NCBI RefSeq assembly: GCF_013377535.1
Contig: NZ_JABCJE010000001.1
Coordinates: forward strand, 1 to 64,000
Direction of reading: 5' to 3'
Length of the DNA: 64,000 nucleotides
From: Donghicola mangrovi
GTDB taxonomy: Bacteria; Pseudomonadota; Alphaproteobacteria; Rhodobacterales; Rhodobacteraceae
The notes beneath the pieces were generated by a model. That model ran no database searches and was not told where the DNA came from. It saw only the letters and a list, made by a program, of their open reading frames with translations. Below, piece after piece: positions 17,387 to 26,447 of this stretch. Each line of letters opens with the position of its first letter. Positions within the stretch are counted from its first letter, which is position 1. Made by a program: the position numbers and the translations under genes.

Positions 17387-18576
17387 GCGCCCGGCCCGAC
17401 TGGCGGGGTGAAATGGCGGGCGCGGCGGCGCTTGGCCCAAGTGGTCACCGGGAGCCACCAGTAGTTGCCCGCCGCGACGCCGATCTTGGCGCGGAACACC
17501 AACCCCTCGACCCACAGAGGCGCAGGGCCAGCGGCGAAATCGTTGATATGAGTGCGCGACAGGAACAGCGGGTCTTCGGTTTCGCGGTTCTCGCCGCGCC
17601 CGCCGGTCAGGGTCGCAAAACCGACCTCGCGGGCGATGGCGGCGGACTGGTTGGTCACCCGATCGAAGGGCCAGCACAGAAAGTCCACGTTGCGGCCCAA
17701 CACGGCCTCCAGCCGATGACGCGCGCGGATCAGGCTGGCGCGGACGCGGGCCTCGAAGGCGGCGCGGTCTTCGGGCTGGCCGTCCACCAGCGCGGGGCTG
17801 GTCAGGGCGGAATCGCTGGGGGGCACGGGGGTGCCTTCGGGGGCGGGCATGGGCCCTTCGAACCAGCGGGATTTGTCGCCCTGCCCCAGCCACCACAGGG
17901 GCGCGTGGCTGCGCCAGTTCTCGGGCGTCAGGGTCGCGACGGCGGCACTTTCGACCGGCACACGGGCATGATCGGCCCCATGGCAGGCGACCTCGAACAA
18001 GGGATCGGCGTCCACTTCGCGCAGCTCGTCGGCATTCATGTAGCCGCGCCAATCGGTGGCCCCTTCGTACATGGTGGGGCGCAGGCCGGTAGACGGGTCG
18101 ATGAAATCAGCCGAAGCAAAGAACGCAGCAGGCGTGCCATAGCGGCGCATGATCGGCACGGCGGACATCCAGTTATCCAAGTAACCGTCGTCAAAATGGA
18201 TCATCACCGATTTGCGCGGGATCTTCAGGCCACGGGCACGGGCGGCCTCGAACGCCTCTCGGCTGAAAACGGTCCAACGTTTGCGGCGCAGCACCTCCAT
18301 GTGGCGCAGGAACACTTCGGGGCGGACCGAGGTATTGCGCGCCCAAGGCAGCCAAGACGCATCCCGCGAAACACTGTGATACACGATCACCGGAACGCCG
18401 CCGGGTTTGTGGGCCGTGTGCCCCGCAATCCCCAGACAGATTGCCGCAATGAACAGCGCCACGGGCCAACCAAGCGAGGCCGTCAGCCCCTCTTGGGCCA
18501 GCATGGCGGCCCCGAACCCCAAAGACGTCGCGGTCAACTGAGAGGACAGCCTGCGAAGGAAAATTCGGTCCGCCAC
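17383..18576 (-). CDS. Polysaccharide deacetylase family protein (NodB-like), membrane-anchored
   Basis: The 397-aa protein has N-terminal hydrophobic segments (about 15-55) and then a NodB-type fold. VIVYHSVSR opens the domain, HFDDGYLDN carries the Asp-Asp metal/catalytic pair, ACHGADH is the H-x3-H metal motif, and LCWPFDRV is a later motif. It probably removes acetyl groups from the polysaccharide in the periplasm. The start is GTG 18576, 4 bp after the Wzz-like gene. It is coupled to the polymerase gene downstream. Confidence 0.87.
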   Translation of the reverse strand: MADRIFLRRLSSQLTATSLGFGAAMLAQEGLTASLGWPVALFIAAICLGIAGHTAHKPGGVPVIVYHSVSRDASWLPWARNTSVRPEVFLRHMEVLRRKRWTVFSREAFEAARARGLKIPRKSVMIHFDDGYLDNWMSAVPIMRRYGTPAAFFASADFIDPSTGLRPTMYEGATDWRGYMNADELREVDADPLFEVACHGADHARVPVESAAVATLTPENWRSHAPLWWLGQGDKSRWFEGPMPAPEGTPVPPSDSALTSPALVDGQPEDRAAFEARVRASLIRARHRLEAVLGRNVDFLCWPFDRVTNQSAAIAREVGFATLTGGRGENRETEDPLFLSRTHINDFAAGPAPLWVEGLVFRAKIGVAAGNYWWLPVTTWAKRRRARHFTPPVGPGA

Positions 18577-18580
18577 GGGA

Positions 18581-20239
18581 TCAGTTCCAGATCAGCATGA
18601 ACGGTTTGCGGGGGTTGTCCTGCCCCACGGTCTGCAATTCACGGATTTCCAGCGCATCGACCTGCGCGGGCGGAACCCCCAGAATGATCGGGCCATCGGG
18701 CAGCTCGTCCCAGTCCTGAACCGAGGCCACAGGTGCAATCGCGGTGATCACATAGGGCGCATCACCGTTCCGGCGGGGGTTCGAATGCTCGACCGCCATG
18801 GCGACCACATCGCGCAGACGCTTGATTTCCTCATAGGGCAGGAAGCCGGTGACAAAGATATGCTCTTTGGTCCAGTGATCCTCGGTGCTCATCCTTCGGC
18901 CGAACTGTTCCGAGAAATTGCGGAACTCGCGGCTGAGGCCCGACATGCGGCCAGTGCGCCAGCGGGCCAGACCGGGGCGCTCCATCCCTTTGCGGGCCGA
19001 GGGCAGCGCGTGCCCGCCAAGGATGCTTTGCAGGTCCGAATAGGTCCGCACGCGCATCCCCACCACGTCGATCAGGATCACCGGCATGATCACCGCCAGC
19101 GCGCCCACGATGGTCGCGATCACGGTGTTCACCAGCACCTTGGGGAACGACGGATACAGCGCAGGCGTCGCAGGGTTGATCACCTGAATTTGCGAGAGGA
19201 TCGTCGCCTCGCTCATTTCCAGATTGACCAAGCGGTCGCGCAACTCATCCAGATCCAGCTGTACGGCCTCGTAGCGGGCTTCCAGCTGCTTCAGGCTGCG
19301 CTCTTTTTCCGCCTGTTCGGACAGCTGCTTATCCGTGCGGGCCAAGGCCTGACGGCGCAGGTCCAGACGGGCTTCGCGCTGGCGGATTTCTTCTTCGACG
19401 CGGGCCACGGGTTGCGAGGCGCGCCCCCCGTCCAGCTGTTCCTTCAGCTTGGCCAGCTCGTTCTTGCGCAGCTGCAGTTCGATCACATCGTCGTCGATGT
19501 CCTGCTGGGTCGCGCTGCGGGACAAGAGCAGCACGTCCGCCTCTTGCCACAGGTCGTTGATGTTCAGCTCTTCACGGACCCGCTCCCGTTCGACCAACAG
19601 ATCGCGCAGCTCGCCCTCGCGCTCGACCTTCAGCTTGCGAACCAGATCGGCCAGCTTGCCCGCTCCGCTCGAGAACTCCTGACGGGTCAGGTCCACATAG
19701 GCCTGCGCATAGGCGTTCGCGATCCGTGCGGCCAGCGTCGGGAATTCCGATTGGGCGGTCAGGTTCAGGATATAGGAGCCTTCGACAAATTCGACCTCGA
19801 TGGAATCGTGGACCAGATTGACCAGCTGGGTGCGTTCATCGACCTCTTTGAAGGTGCCGTAGTTCAGCCGGACATAGGTGCGCCACAGAAACCCTTTGAT
19901 CGCATCGAACAACCCAGGTTCGGGCAGGGCCTGCTCTCCGTCCGCTTGGGCCAGCAAAAGATCAAGCGTGCGCTCGGCCACGGGGCGGCTGAGCAGAACC
20001 TCGATGTGGGTCTGCGTGATGATCGTTGCAGGGTTGAACTGGCTGACCCCCATAAAGGTGCGGTTGAACGCCAGTTCTTCTTCGGATGGCTGCATGTTCA
20101 TCGTCACCGTCGACTTGTACGCCGGCGAGGTGTTGAGCAGCACAGTATTGCCCATCCACGCCAAGGATGCGGCGCAGATCATGCTCACGATAATGATCCG
20201 CTTGTAAAAGCGGAGTAAGTCCCGGTAGTGGTCCAGCAT
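18581..20239 (-). CDS. Polysaccharide copolymerase / chain-length determinant (Wzz family)
   Basis: The 552-aa product has membrane segment 1 at about 15-35, a long periplasmic domain with coiled coil (about 195-345), and membrane segment 2 at about 378-400, the classic Wzz/PCP topology. A cytoplasmic tail of about 150 residues follows but shows no Walker A motif or Tyr-rich tail, so it is not a full BY-kinase. The tail ends in PYVITAIAPVASVQDWDELP, which may be a degenerate kinase-like or docking domain. It controls chain length with the polymerase. Confidence 0.87.
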   Translation of the reverse strand: MLDHYRDLLRFYKRIIIVSMICAASLAWMGNTVLLNTSPAYKSTVTMNMQPSEEELAFNRTFMGVSQFNPATIITQTHIEVLLSRPVAERTLDLLLAQADGEQALPEPGLFDAIKGFLWRTYVRLNYGTFKEVDERTQLVNLVHDSIEVEFVEGSYILNLTAQSEFPTLAARIANAYAQAYVDLTRQEFSSGAGKLADLVRKLKVEREGELRDLLVERERVREELNINDLWQEADVLLLSRSATQQDIDDDVIELQLRKNELAKLKEQLDGGRASQPVARVEEEIRQREARLDLRRQALARTDKQLSEQAEKERSLKQLEARYEAVQLDLDELRDRLVNLEMSEATILSQIQVINPATPALYPSFPKVLVNTVIATIVGALAVIMPVILIDVVGMRVRTYSDLQSILGGHALPSARKGMERPGLARWRTGRMSGLSREFRNFSEQFGRRMSTEDHWTKEHIFVTGFLPYEEIKRLRDVVAMAVEHSNPRRNGDAPYVITAIAPVASVQDWDELPDGPIILGVPPAQVDALEIRELQTVGQDNPRKPFMLIWN

Positions 20240-20274
20240 TGGCTGCTCTCCAGCTGGTTCTTGGGCTTTGCCCT

Positions 20275-21609
20275 TTATTTGTTCAGAATATCTGTACCCA
20301 GATCGGCTTTGAAAACAAGCATCTCGTTAGAACAGTTAACGGATTCCGTGACCCTAAGGACACGGTTCGGGGCCTCGGACAACACGCAATGGGTGATTGA
20401 CGGATCGCCTGCGCCACCATGAGGGAAAAGTTGCACCTTGCGCCCATCCCCTGCGCTGATTTCCCAACCCTCCGCGATCTGCCGCACAATCGCGCCCTTG
20501 GGCAGCAATCGCGACAGCAGGCGATAGGCATAGACACCGGGTTTGGGCTGGCGCTGCATGTCATATAGGGGCACACGGGCGTTCCCCACGGTGGTTTGCA
20601 TCTCTTCTCCCAGTCCGAACCACAGACAGGCCTGCCCGCCATGGGCCAGCACGTTCAGGTTCCGCGCGATCACCGCCATAAAGTGCGCCTGCGGGCTGTA
20701 GGTGTCCCCGTAATCCAGATTGGGCCCGCCGCATTCCGAGGACAGCACCGGCCGCCCCGACCATTCCTGCATCGCCTTCAAGCGCAGAGGATCGCGGTCC
20801 TCGGGGCCATAGAGGTGCACGTCAGCCACGTCATAGCGAGCCTCGCGCAGGACGGGCAGCAGCTTGCCCCGCACCAGCGCGTCCACTTCGGCACTGCGGG
20901 ATTTCGCGGGCGGGAACACCAGTTCGGACCCGTCATTCCAGAACTGCCGCACGGTCCAGTCCGCCCGCCCCTGATTGACCAGCGCCACATCCATCACGAA
21001 GGCCGCCGTGCCCCCTAGCACAAAGACCCCCTTGGCATCGGCCAGCTTCACCCCGTCATGGGCAGCATTCACATAGGCGATCAGCTGCTCGGTCGTTCCC
21101 GCCCAACCGCCCGAGGCATTGGTGTCGCTGACAAACTCGTTCGCGGCCTGCCACATGCGGACGGGCTGGCGCAGGCCCTGCATGTCGGCATTGCCGTCGC
21201 CATCATAGCGTTCGACCACTTGGGCCACAAACAGCTGCCACGCGTTGATATCCAACGGGGTGGCGTTCTTGACCTTGTGCGTGGCGGGATCGGTGGCCCA
21301 ATCCGCGTCACTTTCAAAGGTCACGAAAGGCTGGATGCCCCGCGCCTGAAGGCCCGCGATGCGGCGGTCCAGATCGGTCCAGTCGGGCTGTTTCCCCCCG
21401 CCGCCGATATGCCCCCAAGACGCGCTGATCCGCGCCCACGACATCCCCATATCCTGAAGCAGCCCATAGTATTCCGGCGCATTCCCCGGAAAGGCGATGC
21501 CCAAAACGGGGGACTGCCCTTCGACGGGCTGGCTCAGGTCCAGATCGGCGGCCTCTGCGGCCATTGCCACACTGCCTGCCGCCAAAGCCATGATGAAACG
21601 CGAAAGCAT
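20275..21609 (-). CDS. Secreted glycoside hydrolase-like protein (clan GH-A, GH39-like)
   Basis: The 444-aa protein has a short signal sequence (ending near AEA, residue 20). The body has a (beta/alpha)8 look: LLQDMGMSWARISASWGHI, a candidate acid/base Glu in MWQAANEFVSD (Asn-Glu pair), and a candidate nucleophile in GRPVLSSECGG. These pairings fit clan A glycosidases such as GH39, but the family is a guess. Being in the EPS operon between copolymerase and flippase, it could trim or release the polymer. Confidence 0.7.
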   Translation of the reverse strand: MLSRFIMALAAGSVAMAAEAADLDLSQPVEGQSPVLGIAFPGNAPEYYGLLQDMGMSWARISASWGHIGGGGKQPDWTDLDRRIAGLQARGIQPFVTFESDADWATDPATHKVKNATPLDINAWQLFVAQVVERYDGDGNADMQGLRQPVRMWQAANEFVSDTNASGGWAGTTEQLIAYVNAAHDGVKLADAKGVFVLGGTAAFVMDVALVNQGRADWTVRQFWNDGSELVFPPAKSRSAEVDALVRGKLLPVLREARYDVADVHLYGPEDRDPLRLKAMQEWSGRPVLSSECGGPNLDYGDTYSPQAHFMAVIARNLNVLAHGGQACLWFGLGEEMQTTVGNARVPLYDMQRQPKPGVYAYRLLSRLLPKGAIVRQIAEGWEISAGDGRKVQLFPHGGAGDPSITHCVLSEAPNRVLRVTESVNCSNEMLVFKADLGTDILNK

Positions 21610-21621
21610 ACCCGAAGCCCC

Positions 21622-23052
21622 CTAGAACCGGAAAATCGACAACTGGTTGCGGGCGCGCAGGACGGCCAAGAACACGGTCAGCCCAACCAGCCCGGCCACC
21701 GCCATCCCTGCCAAAGCCCCCAGCGCACCGGTGCCTTGCCAGACCAAGGACAGGCCCCAAGCCGCCACAGCGATCGCCCCCAGCCCAAGGCCAGCCGCCA
21801 CCACAGGCCCCACGCCAATCCGCGCGGCCCGAACGTCCTGCCAGCACACCGCCCCCAGCACACAGGCCGAGGCCATCGGCCCCAGAACCATCCCCAGCGC
21901 CACGGCGCTCACCCCGATCTGTGGCACCAGCCACAGGCCCAGCCCGCTGCGCACCACCAGATCGGCCGCAACTGAAACAGAAATCCAGCGCGCGCCAGCC
22001 TCCATCGGTCGGGTCAACAGCCAGATCACCATCACCCGCGCCAAGAGCGTGGCAAAGGGCGGCAGCACCATCACCCACAGCACGGGCAAGAGGGCTGCTT
22101 GATCTTCGGGCCCAAAGGCCCCCTGTCCCAGAACATCCGCCACGATCCGCGGCGCAAACAGGGCCAGCGCCCCTTGGGTCAGGATCAGCAGCGCCAAACC
22201 TGCCGTCACCACCGACGACAGCGCACGAACCGTTCGCGCCGCCGGGTCAGCTGTCCATTTCGCGAAAACCGGCATGACCAAGGCCAAGGCCAGCGTGTTC
22301 CCCAGCAGGGCCGCCACGCGCTGCGCCATCTCCAGCAGGGTCACGCCGCCGACGCCCGCCCGCGCGGCCAAGGCTGTCTCGATCCACAAGGCCGCCTGCC
22401 CCCCGGCCACCAGCAAAAGCGCGGCGGCCACATGGGGGCGCGCGGTGGACCCTTTGGCTGGAACGGCGCGGACAAACGGCACCATCAGCGCCAAGGCAAC
22501 GCCGTTCCCCAGCACAAACGCCATCGCGGCCCAAGACACCGCCTGCGCCGCGTCCAGCGCCATCAGGAACACTGCCAGTACCATCAAGCGCGGCATCAAC
22601 CGGACCAAGGCAGGCCAGCCGAAAGACCCCCGGAGGTTCAGCGCTGCCCCCGCCAACACTCCCAGCAAAGCCAAAGGCAAGGACGCCGACAGAACCGCAA
22701 TCACTCGGGCCGCTAGGTGTGCTGCTTCGCCAGTCATCTCGGGGGCAATGGCCGCAACAATCGGGCCGGACAGCATGGCAAACGCAGCCGCCACGCCGAC
22801 ACCCGCCAGCGCCACCCATCCCGCCAGCCGCCACAGCGCCCGCCGGTCAGCCTGAATGGCCACCATCGGCAGAAACACCAGCGTCAGGACTTGGGCCAGC
22901 AGCTCTTGCAGGCCCGTCACCAACCGCCGCCCCAGCAGGAACGCGTCCGCCTGATCCGAGGCCCCGAGCGAATGGCTGATCGCAACCGAAATCGCGACGG
23001 CCAAGGCCAACCCCAGAAGCTGCGCCAGAAATTGGGAAAGACCCGCTTTCAT
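21622..23052 (-). CDS. MurJ/MviN-type lipid-linked oligosaccharide flippase
   Basis: The 476-aa protein has about 13-14 hydrophobic helices and the MOP-superfamily beginning LGASDQADAFLLGRRL, as in MviN/MurJ. In this locus it most likely flips the undecaprenyl-linked EPS repeat across the inner membrane; no separate Wzx gene is present. It appears to be the first gene of the minus-strand EPS run, starting at ATG 23052 with 128 bp of upstream sequence, and the following hydrolase gene begins 12 bp after its stop. Extremely GC- and Ala-rich. Confidence 0.87.
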   Translation of the reverse strand: MKAGLSQFLAQLLGLALAVAISVAISHSLGASDQADAFLLGRRLVTGLQELLAQVLTLVFLPMVAIQADRRALWRLAGWVALAGVGVAAAFAMLSGPIVAAIAPEMTGEAAHLAARVIAVLSASLPLALLGVLAGAALNLRGSFGWPALVRLMPRLMVLAVFLMALDAAQAVSWAAMAFVLGNGVALALMVPFVRAVPAKGSTARPHVAAALLLVAGGQAALWIETALAARAGVGGVTLLEMAQRVAALLGNTLALALVMPVFAKWTADPAARTVRALSSVVTAGLALLILTQGALALFAPRIVADVLGQGAFGPEDQAALLPVLWVMVLPPFATLLARVMVIWLLTRPMEAGARWISVSVAADLVVRSGLGLWLVPQIGVSAVALGMVLGPMASACVLGAVCWQDVRAARIGVGPVVAAGLGLGAIAVAAWGLSLVWQGTGALGALAGMAVAGLVGLTVFLAVLRARNQLSIFRF

Positions 23053-23121
23053 CGGTCAAACGCCCCGATATGTGTCCGCGTTGGTCACAGTCGCACTCAT
23101 TTCACCCAGAACCCGAAAGTT

Positions 23122-23140
23122 TTAATGACACGTTAATGAC
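23122..23140 (-). promoter_or_regulatory. Tandem direct repeat upstream of the EPS flippase operon
   Basis: TTAATGAC occurs twice (23122-23129 and 23133-23140), spaced by 3 bp, so the period is 11 bp, about one helical turn. On the coding (minus) strand it reads GTCATTAA twice. It lies 70-90 bp upstream of the flippase start, where an activator could bind. No regulator can be named. Confidence 0.4.
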
Positions 23141-23180
23141 CGCGTAGACACGACAATTGAGCCAACATTAAGGCGATTGT

Positions 23181-24734
23181 TCAGAAATCGAGGCTAAGCT
23201 CATACCCGTATTTCGGCTTGGACCTGTCATCCAGACCAAAGGATGTCACCGCCTGCCCCGTGCCCGCCCCCAGCAGCAACGTTCGGCTCAGGGTCATGGC
23301 GCGTTGGCGGCGCTTGCGGTCGGCTTCGGCCTCGATGCTCAGGCCCCAGACAGTGTGATCGGCCTTGCCATAGAGGTTCAGATCCAGCTTCAGCCCGCTA
23401 CCGCAGTCCAGATCGCCCTGCACCACGTCGGATTGGCAATAAAGACTCGGGGCCATCCAATACGTCGTCTGCCAATCCAGTTGGGTGGCTGCGGGGCGCT
23501 CGTACTCGACCCCCATTTCCAAGGCGCTGCGCATCCCGCGATATTCCGGAATGTCCACAGTGCCGGTCGAGGTCAGCCCGCTTCGCCGTCCCGTGACATC
23601 TACCTTTGGTGCCTGCCCATAAGCCGCGTAAAGCCCCGCCTTTGGGTGCAACACCACCGGCCCCGCCGCCCGCTGTCCCGTCAGGGCCAAGGCGCCGAAC
23701 CCCGCGCCATAGTCATAGTGGCCACGAGCGTCGATCTCTCCTCCGGTCTGATCGAAGCCCAGATCAAAACTGTGCCGCCCCGCCACCAGCGCGGCGTAGT
23801 AGCTGACCATCAGCACTTTGCGCAGTCGGTCCACACCATAAAGGCCAGCCGACGCGCCCACCCCGCTGATCGTGCCGGTCGCCAGCTTTGCCACCGCCGT
23901 TTCACTGCCGTAGCCGCCCAGAAAGAACCCCTTGAGGTGGCGGGCGTCCTGTTTTTCGGTCTGGCGGGTGTAGGTCAGCAGGGACTGCCGCCCCAGCATG
24001 TCGGAATGGGACAGAGAAAAGCGGCCCGTCCCGATCCGCCGCTCGGCCCCGAGGCAATAGTAGATTTCATCGCCAAACGCCCCGCGCACACCGGCAGAGG
24101 TTTCCTTGACCTCGGCATGACCCTTGACGTCAAAGGCCTGACTGTGCCCACAACGCAGACCGTATTGCCCGCGCTTCAGGCGGGCGACGGCGCTGGTCAG
24201 CATCCCCTCGAACGCGGACTGGTGGCCGCGCAGAGTGGTGGCGAAATCCTTGTGCAGGACGGCGCGCAACCGCTCGGCGATGCGGTCCACCAGATCGTCG
24301 CGGATCGCCACACGGGGCAGCACAGCGGGCGCCGACTGATAGGCGCTGTCCGCGGTGTCCACCTGCGCGGTGGGCTGGCAGGAATGGGGCCCCTCGGGCG
24401 CTTCGTCGGGGATGGCGATCACGGAAACGGTCTGCGGATTGGCCCAGTTGGCTGGGGAAAATTCCAGCACCTCGGGGGTCACGCGACACTCGGCGTCACC
24501 TGCGAGCCGCAGGGTCACAGTCCCCTGAGGCCGGACGGTCAGGGACAGCGGCAGCAGCGCGGGATTGCCCCCTTCGGCGGCGGTCAGATCGGATTGACCG
24601 GCCAGAACCGCCGGCTCCAACTCTGCCACCTGCACGGCCCCTGCCCCGCTCGCACCTGTGATCAGGGCACCCACAGCCAACGCGGCGCCCTGCATCGTTC
24701 GTCCGGAGAAAGTCCGCAGAAGGGGTCCTGTCAT
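23181..24734 (-). CDS. Autotransporter-like outer-membrane beta-barrel protein
   Basis: The 517-aa product has a probable signal region (about 10-33) and then a Calx-beta-like module: TVTLRLAGDAECRVTPEVLEF, WANPQTVSVIAIPDE. The rest, from about residue 195, has alternating hydrophobic residues and ends in GYELSLDF with a terminal Phe, as in outer-membrane barrels. The passenger would be short. Function could be surface display or EPS anchoring. It is upstream of the EPS operon with 128 bp in between, so it may have its own transcript. Confidence 0.65.
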   Translation of the reverse strand: MTGPLLRTFSGRTMQGAALAVGALITGASGAGAVQVAELEPAVLAGQSDLTAAEGGNPALLPLSLTVRPQGTVTLRLAGDAECRVTPEVLEFSPANWANPQTVSVIAIPDEAPEGPHSCQPTAQVDTADSAYQSAPAVLPRVAIRDDLVDRIAERLRAVLHKDFATTLRGHQSAFEGMLTSAVARLKRGQYGLRCGHSQAFDVKGHAEVKETSAGVRGAFGDEIYYCLGAERRIGTGRFSLSHSDMLGRQSLLTYTRQTEKQDARHLKGFFLGGYGSETAVAKLATGTISGVGASAGLYGVDRLRKVLMVSYYAALVAGRHSFDLGFDQTGGEIDARGHYDYGAGFGALALTGQRAAGPVVLHPKAGLYAAYGQAPKVDVTGRRSGLTSTGTVDIPEYRGMRSALEMGVEYERPAATQLDWQTTYWMAPSLYCQSDVVQGDLDCGSGLKLDLNLYGKADHTVWGLSIEAEADRKRRQRAMTLSRTLLLGAGTGQAVTSFGLDDRSKPKYGYELSLDF

Positions 24735-24855
24735 TGCGGCAAGCCTGCTCTGTTTTCTTGGACGACAAGTCTACAAAACAAGGGCCACTGACCTACCCAC
24801 CTATGCGGTGAAACGGTCTGTCATTCGGCTATCCCCAAAGGGATAGGCGGTTACA

Positions 24856-24890
24856 AAAACGCCCCGAAGCGGCGGGCAACGGGGCGTTTT
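24856..24890 (-). terminator. Intrinsic terminator of the que operon
   Basis: AAAACGCCCCG (24856-24866) and CGGGGCGTTTT (24880-24890) form a perfect 11-bp stem around a 13-nt loop. On the minus strand it follows queF by about 20 bp and ends in a T run. Confidence 0.87.
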
Positions 24891-24909
24891 GTCAAAGCAC
24901 TGGAAACGG

Positions 24910-25374
24910 TCAGCCGCGGCCGCGATAGGGCGGCACGCCCTGATCGGGGATCCACACGCCCTCGGGCATGGGGCCGGTCTGGTAGTGCACGTCGATCGGA
25001 ATGCCCCCGCGCGGATACCAGTAGCCCCCGATGCGCAGCCACTGGGGCTCGAGGAATTCGACCAGACGGCGCGCGATCGAGATGGTGCAATCCTCGTGGA
25101 AGGCGCCGTGGTTGCGGAAAGATCCAAGGAACAGCTTCAGCGATTTGCTTTCCACCAGCCACTGGCCCGGAACATAGTCGATCATCAGGTGCGCGAAATC
25201 GGGCTGGCCGGTCATCGGGCACAGCGAAGTAAACTCGGGCGCGGTGAACCGCACGTTGTACTGGACATCCGCTTGGGGGTTCTGGACGCGCTCCAGCACG
25301 GCCTCTTCGGGGGACTGGGGCATGACGGTCGCGCCGCCAAGCTGCTTGAGATTGCTATAGATGCTGTCGGTCAT
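24910..25374 (-). CDS. queF: NADPH-dependent 7-cyano-7-deazaguanine reductase
   Basis: The 154-aa enzyme reduces preQ0 to preQ1 in queuosine synthesis, in the cytoplasm. It has the active-site Cys52 ([13 protein letters not shown]), with Asp59, and the QueF motif [12 protein letters not shown] (E75 onward). Length fits the short, YkvM-type unimodular form. It is the last gene of queC-D-E-F, 15 bp after queE. Confidence 0.95.
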   Translation of the reverse strand: MTDSIYSNLKQLGGATVMPQSPEEAVLERVQNPQADVQYNVRFTAPEFTSLCPMTGQPDFAHLMIDYVPGQWLVESKSLKLFLGSFRNHGAFHEDCTISIARRLVEFLEPQWLRIGGYWYPRGGIPIDVHYQTGPMPEGVWIPDQGVPPYRGRG

Positions 25375-25389
25375 GTCATTCGGTCCTGT

Positions 25390-26097
25390 TCAGACGCCGC
25401 GCTTGTTGCCCCAGATCAGGACATGCAGCTGCGGCAGGATACGGGGGGCGAACCATGCGTCCGCCATAGTTTTCTCGGTCAGCCAAAGCAGACCGTCGGC
25501 CAAGGCCTGCGGGTCCACGGGCAGATCGGGATCGACCTCGGGATTGCCCGGTTGCAGGTAGAGCGGTAGGTCCGGATGGCGGGCGTGGGCGTCCTTGGCC
25601 CAAGTATAATCGGCGTCGTCGAAGATCACGATCTTCATTACCGTTTGCCGCGTGCCCTGCCCCGCCTGCACACAGTCGGCAAAGGCCGCCCAGTCCACAG
25701 TTTCGCCGCTGCTGGGGGGTTTGGGCGACAGAACCAGCGTGTCCAGATCGGCGAACCACGGCTTGGCAATGGACCCTTGGGTCTCGCAGGCAAAGCGATA
25801 GCCCTCGGCTCGTCCCAGCGCGATCACGGGGGCAAAGTCCTGAATGGCCGGATTGCCGCCGCTGATGCTGATGGTCAGGGGCTGGCCGCCCGACAGATCG
25901 CGGGCCTGTTGCCACACAGCCTCTGGCTCCATCGGGAGCCACGTGTGACGGAACGCGCTGTCCACCGCGTGCAGGCTGTCGCACCAGCTGCAACGGTAGT
26001 CACAGCCGCCCGCGCGGATGAACACCGTCGGCTCCCCGATCAGGACGCCTTCGCCCTGAATGGTGGGGCCAAAGATTTCAACGATCCGCAGGGTCAT
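25390..26097 (-). CDS. queE: 7-carboxy-7-deazaguanine synthase (radical SAM)
   Basis: The 235-aa product starts at ATG 26097, which overlaps the queD stop as ATGA. It converts CPH4 to CDG. The radical SAM Fe-S motif is CDYRCSWC (Cys32, 36, 39), in the normal CX3CX2C spacing, preceded by FGPTIQGEG and the strand VFIRAGG. It also has SGGNPA for SAM binding. Length is usual for the family. Confidence 0.95.
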   Translation of the reverse strand: MTLRIVEIFGPTIQGEGVLIGEPTVFIRAGGCDYRCSWCDSLHAVDSAFRHTWLPMEPEAVWQQARDLSGGQPLTISISGGNPAIQDFAPVIALGRAEGYRFACETQGSIAKPWFADLDTLVLSPKPPSSGETVDWAAFADCVQAGQGTRQTVMKIVIFDDADYTWAKDAHARHPDLPLYLQPGNPEVDPDLPVDPQALADGLLWLTEKTMADAWFAPRILPQLHVLIWGNKRGV

Positions 26098-26447
26098 GGG
26101 CGGTACTCGGCCCATGTCTTTGGGGTTTCGCTGACTTTGACGGCGGTGGTTTCGGGCCAGCGGGCCTTGCACCAGTCGTAGAAGTGCTTTGCCATGTTTT
26201 CCGCGGTCGAAGGGCCGGTCATCACATCGTTCAGATGACGGTGATCGAACACATCGTCGATATAGGTCTTCAGGGGCTTCAGCTCGTGGTAATCCCGCAC
26301 GAAGCCATCGCTGTTCAGCTCTGCCGCCGACAGTTCGACCACGACGATATAGTTATGCCCATGCAGGCGTGCGCACTGGTGATCCGCAGGCAAATGGGTC
26401 AACTGGTGCGAGGCCGAGAAGTGGAATTCTTTGCTGATCCGGAACAT
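26094..26447 (-). CDS. queD: 6-carboxytetrahydropterin synthase
   Basis: The 117-aa product starts at ATG 26447, which shares one base with the queC stop (TGATG). It converts dihydroneopterin triphosphate to CPH4. Zinc ligands are His14 (SASHQL) and His29/His31 (LHGHNY), and the active Cys is probably Cys25. The frame is open further upstream, but that part is antisense-like inside queC. Confidence 0.95.
   Translation of the reverse strand: MFRISKEFHFSASHQLTHLPADHQCARLHGHNYIVVVELSAAELNSDGFVRDYHELKPLKTYIDDVFDHRHLNDVMTGPSTAENMAKHFYDWCKARWPETTAVKVSETPKTWAEYRP

Noticed and set aside
16538-17464. Long plus-strand frame rich in His, Gln and Arg
   Set aside because: It is the shadow of the polymerase gene on the other strand, with no domain-like content.
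17387-18052. Longer N-terminus of the polymerase gene
   Set aside because: The added 222 residues are Arg/Pro-rich, overlap the deacetylase gene, and the ATGA start at 17386 fits the operon style.
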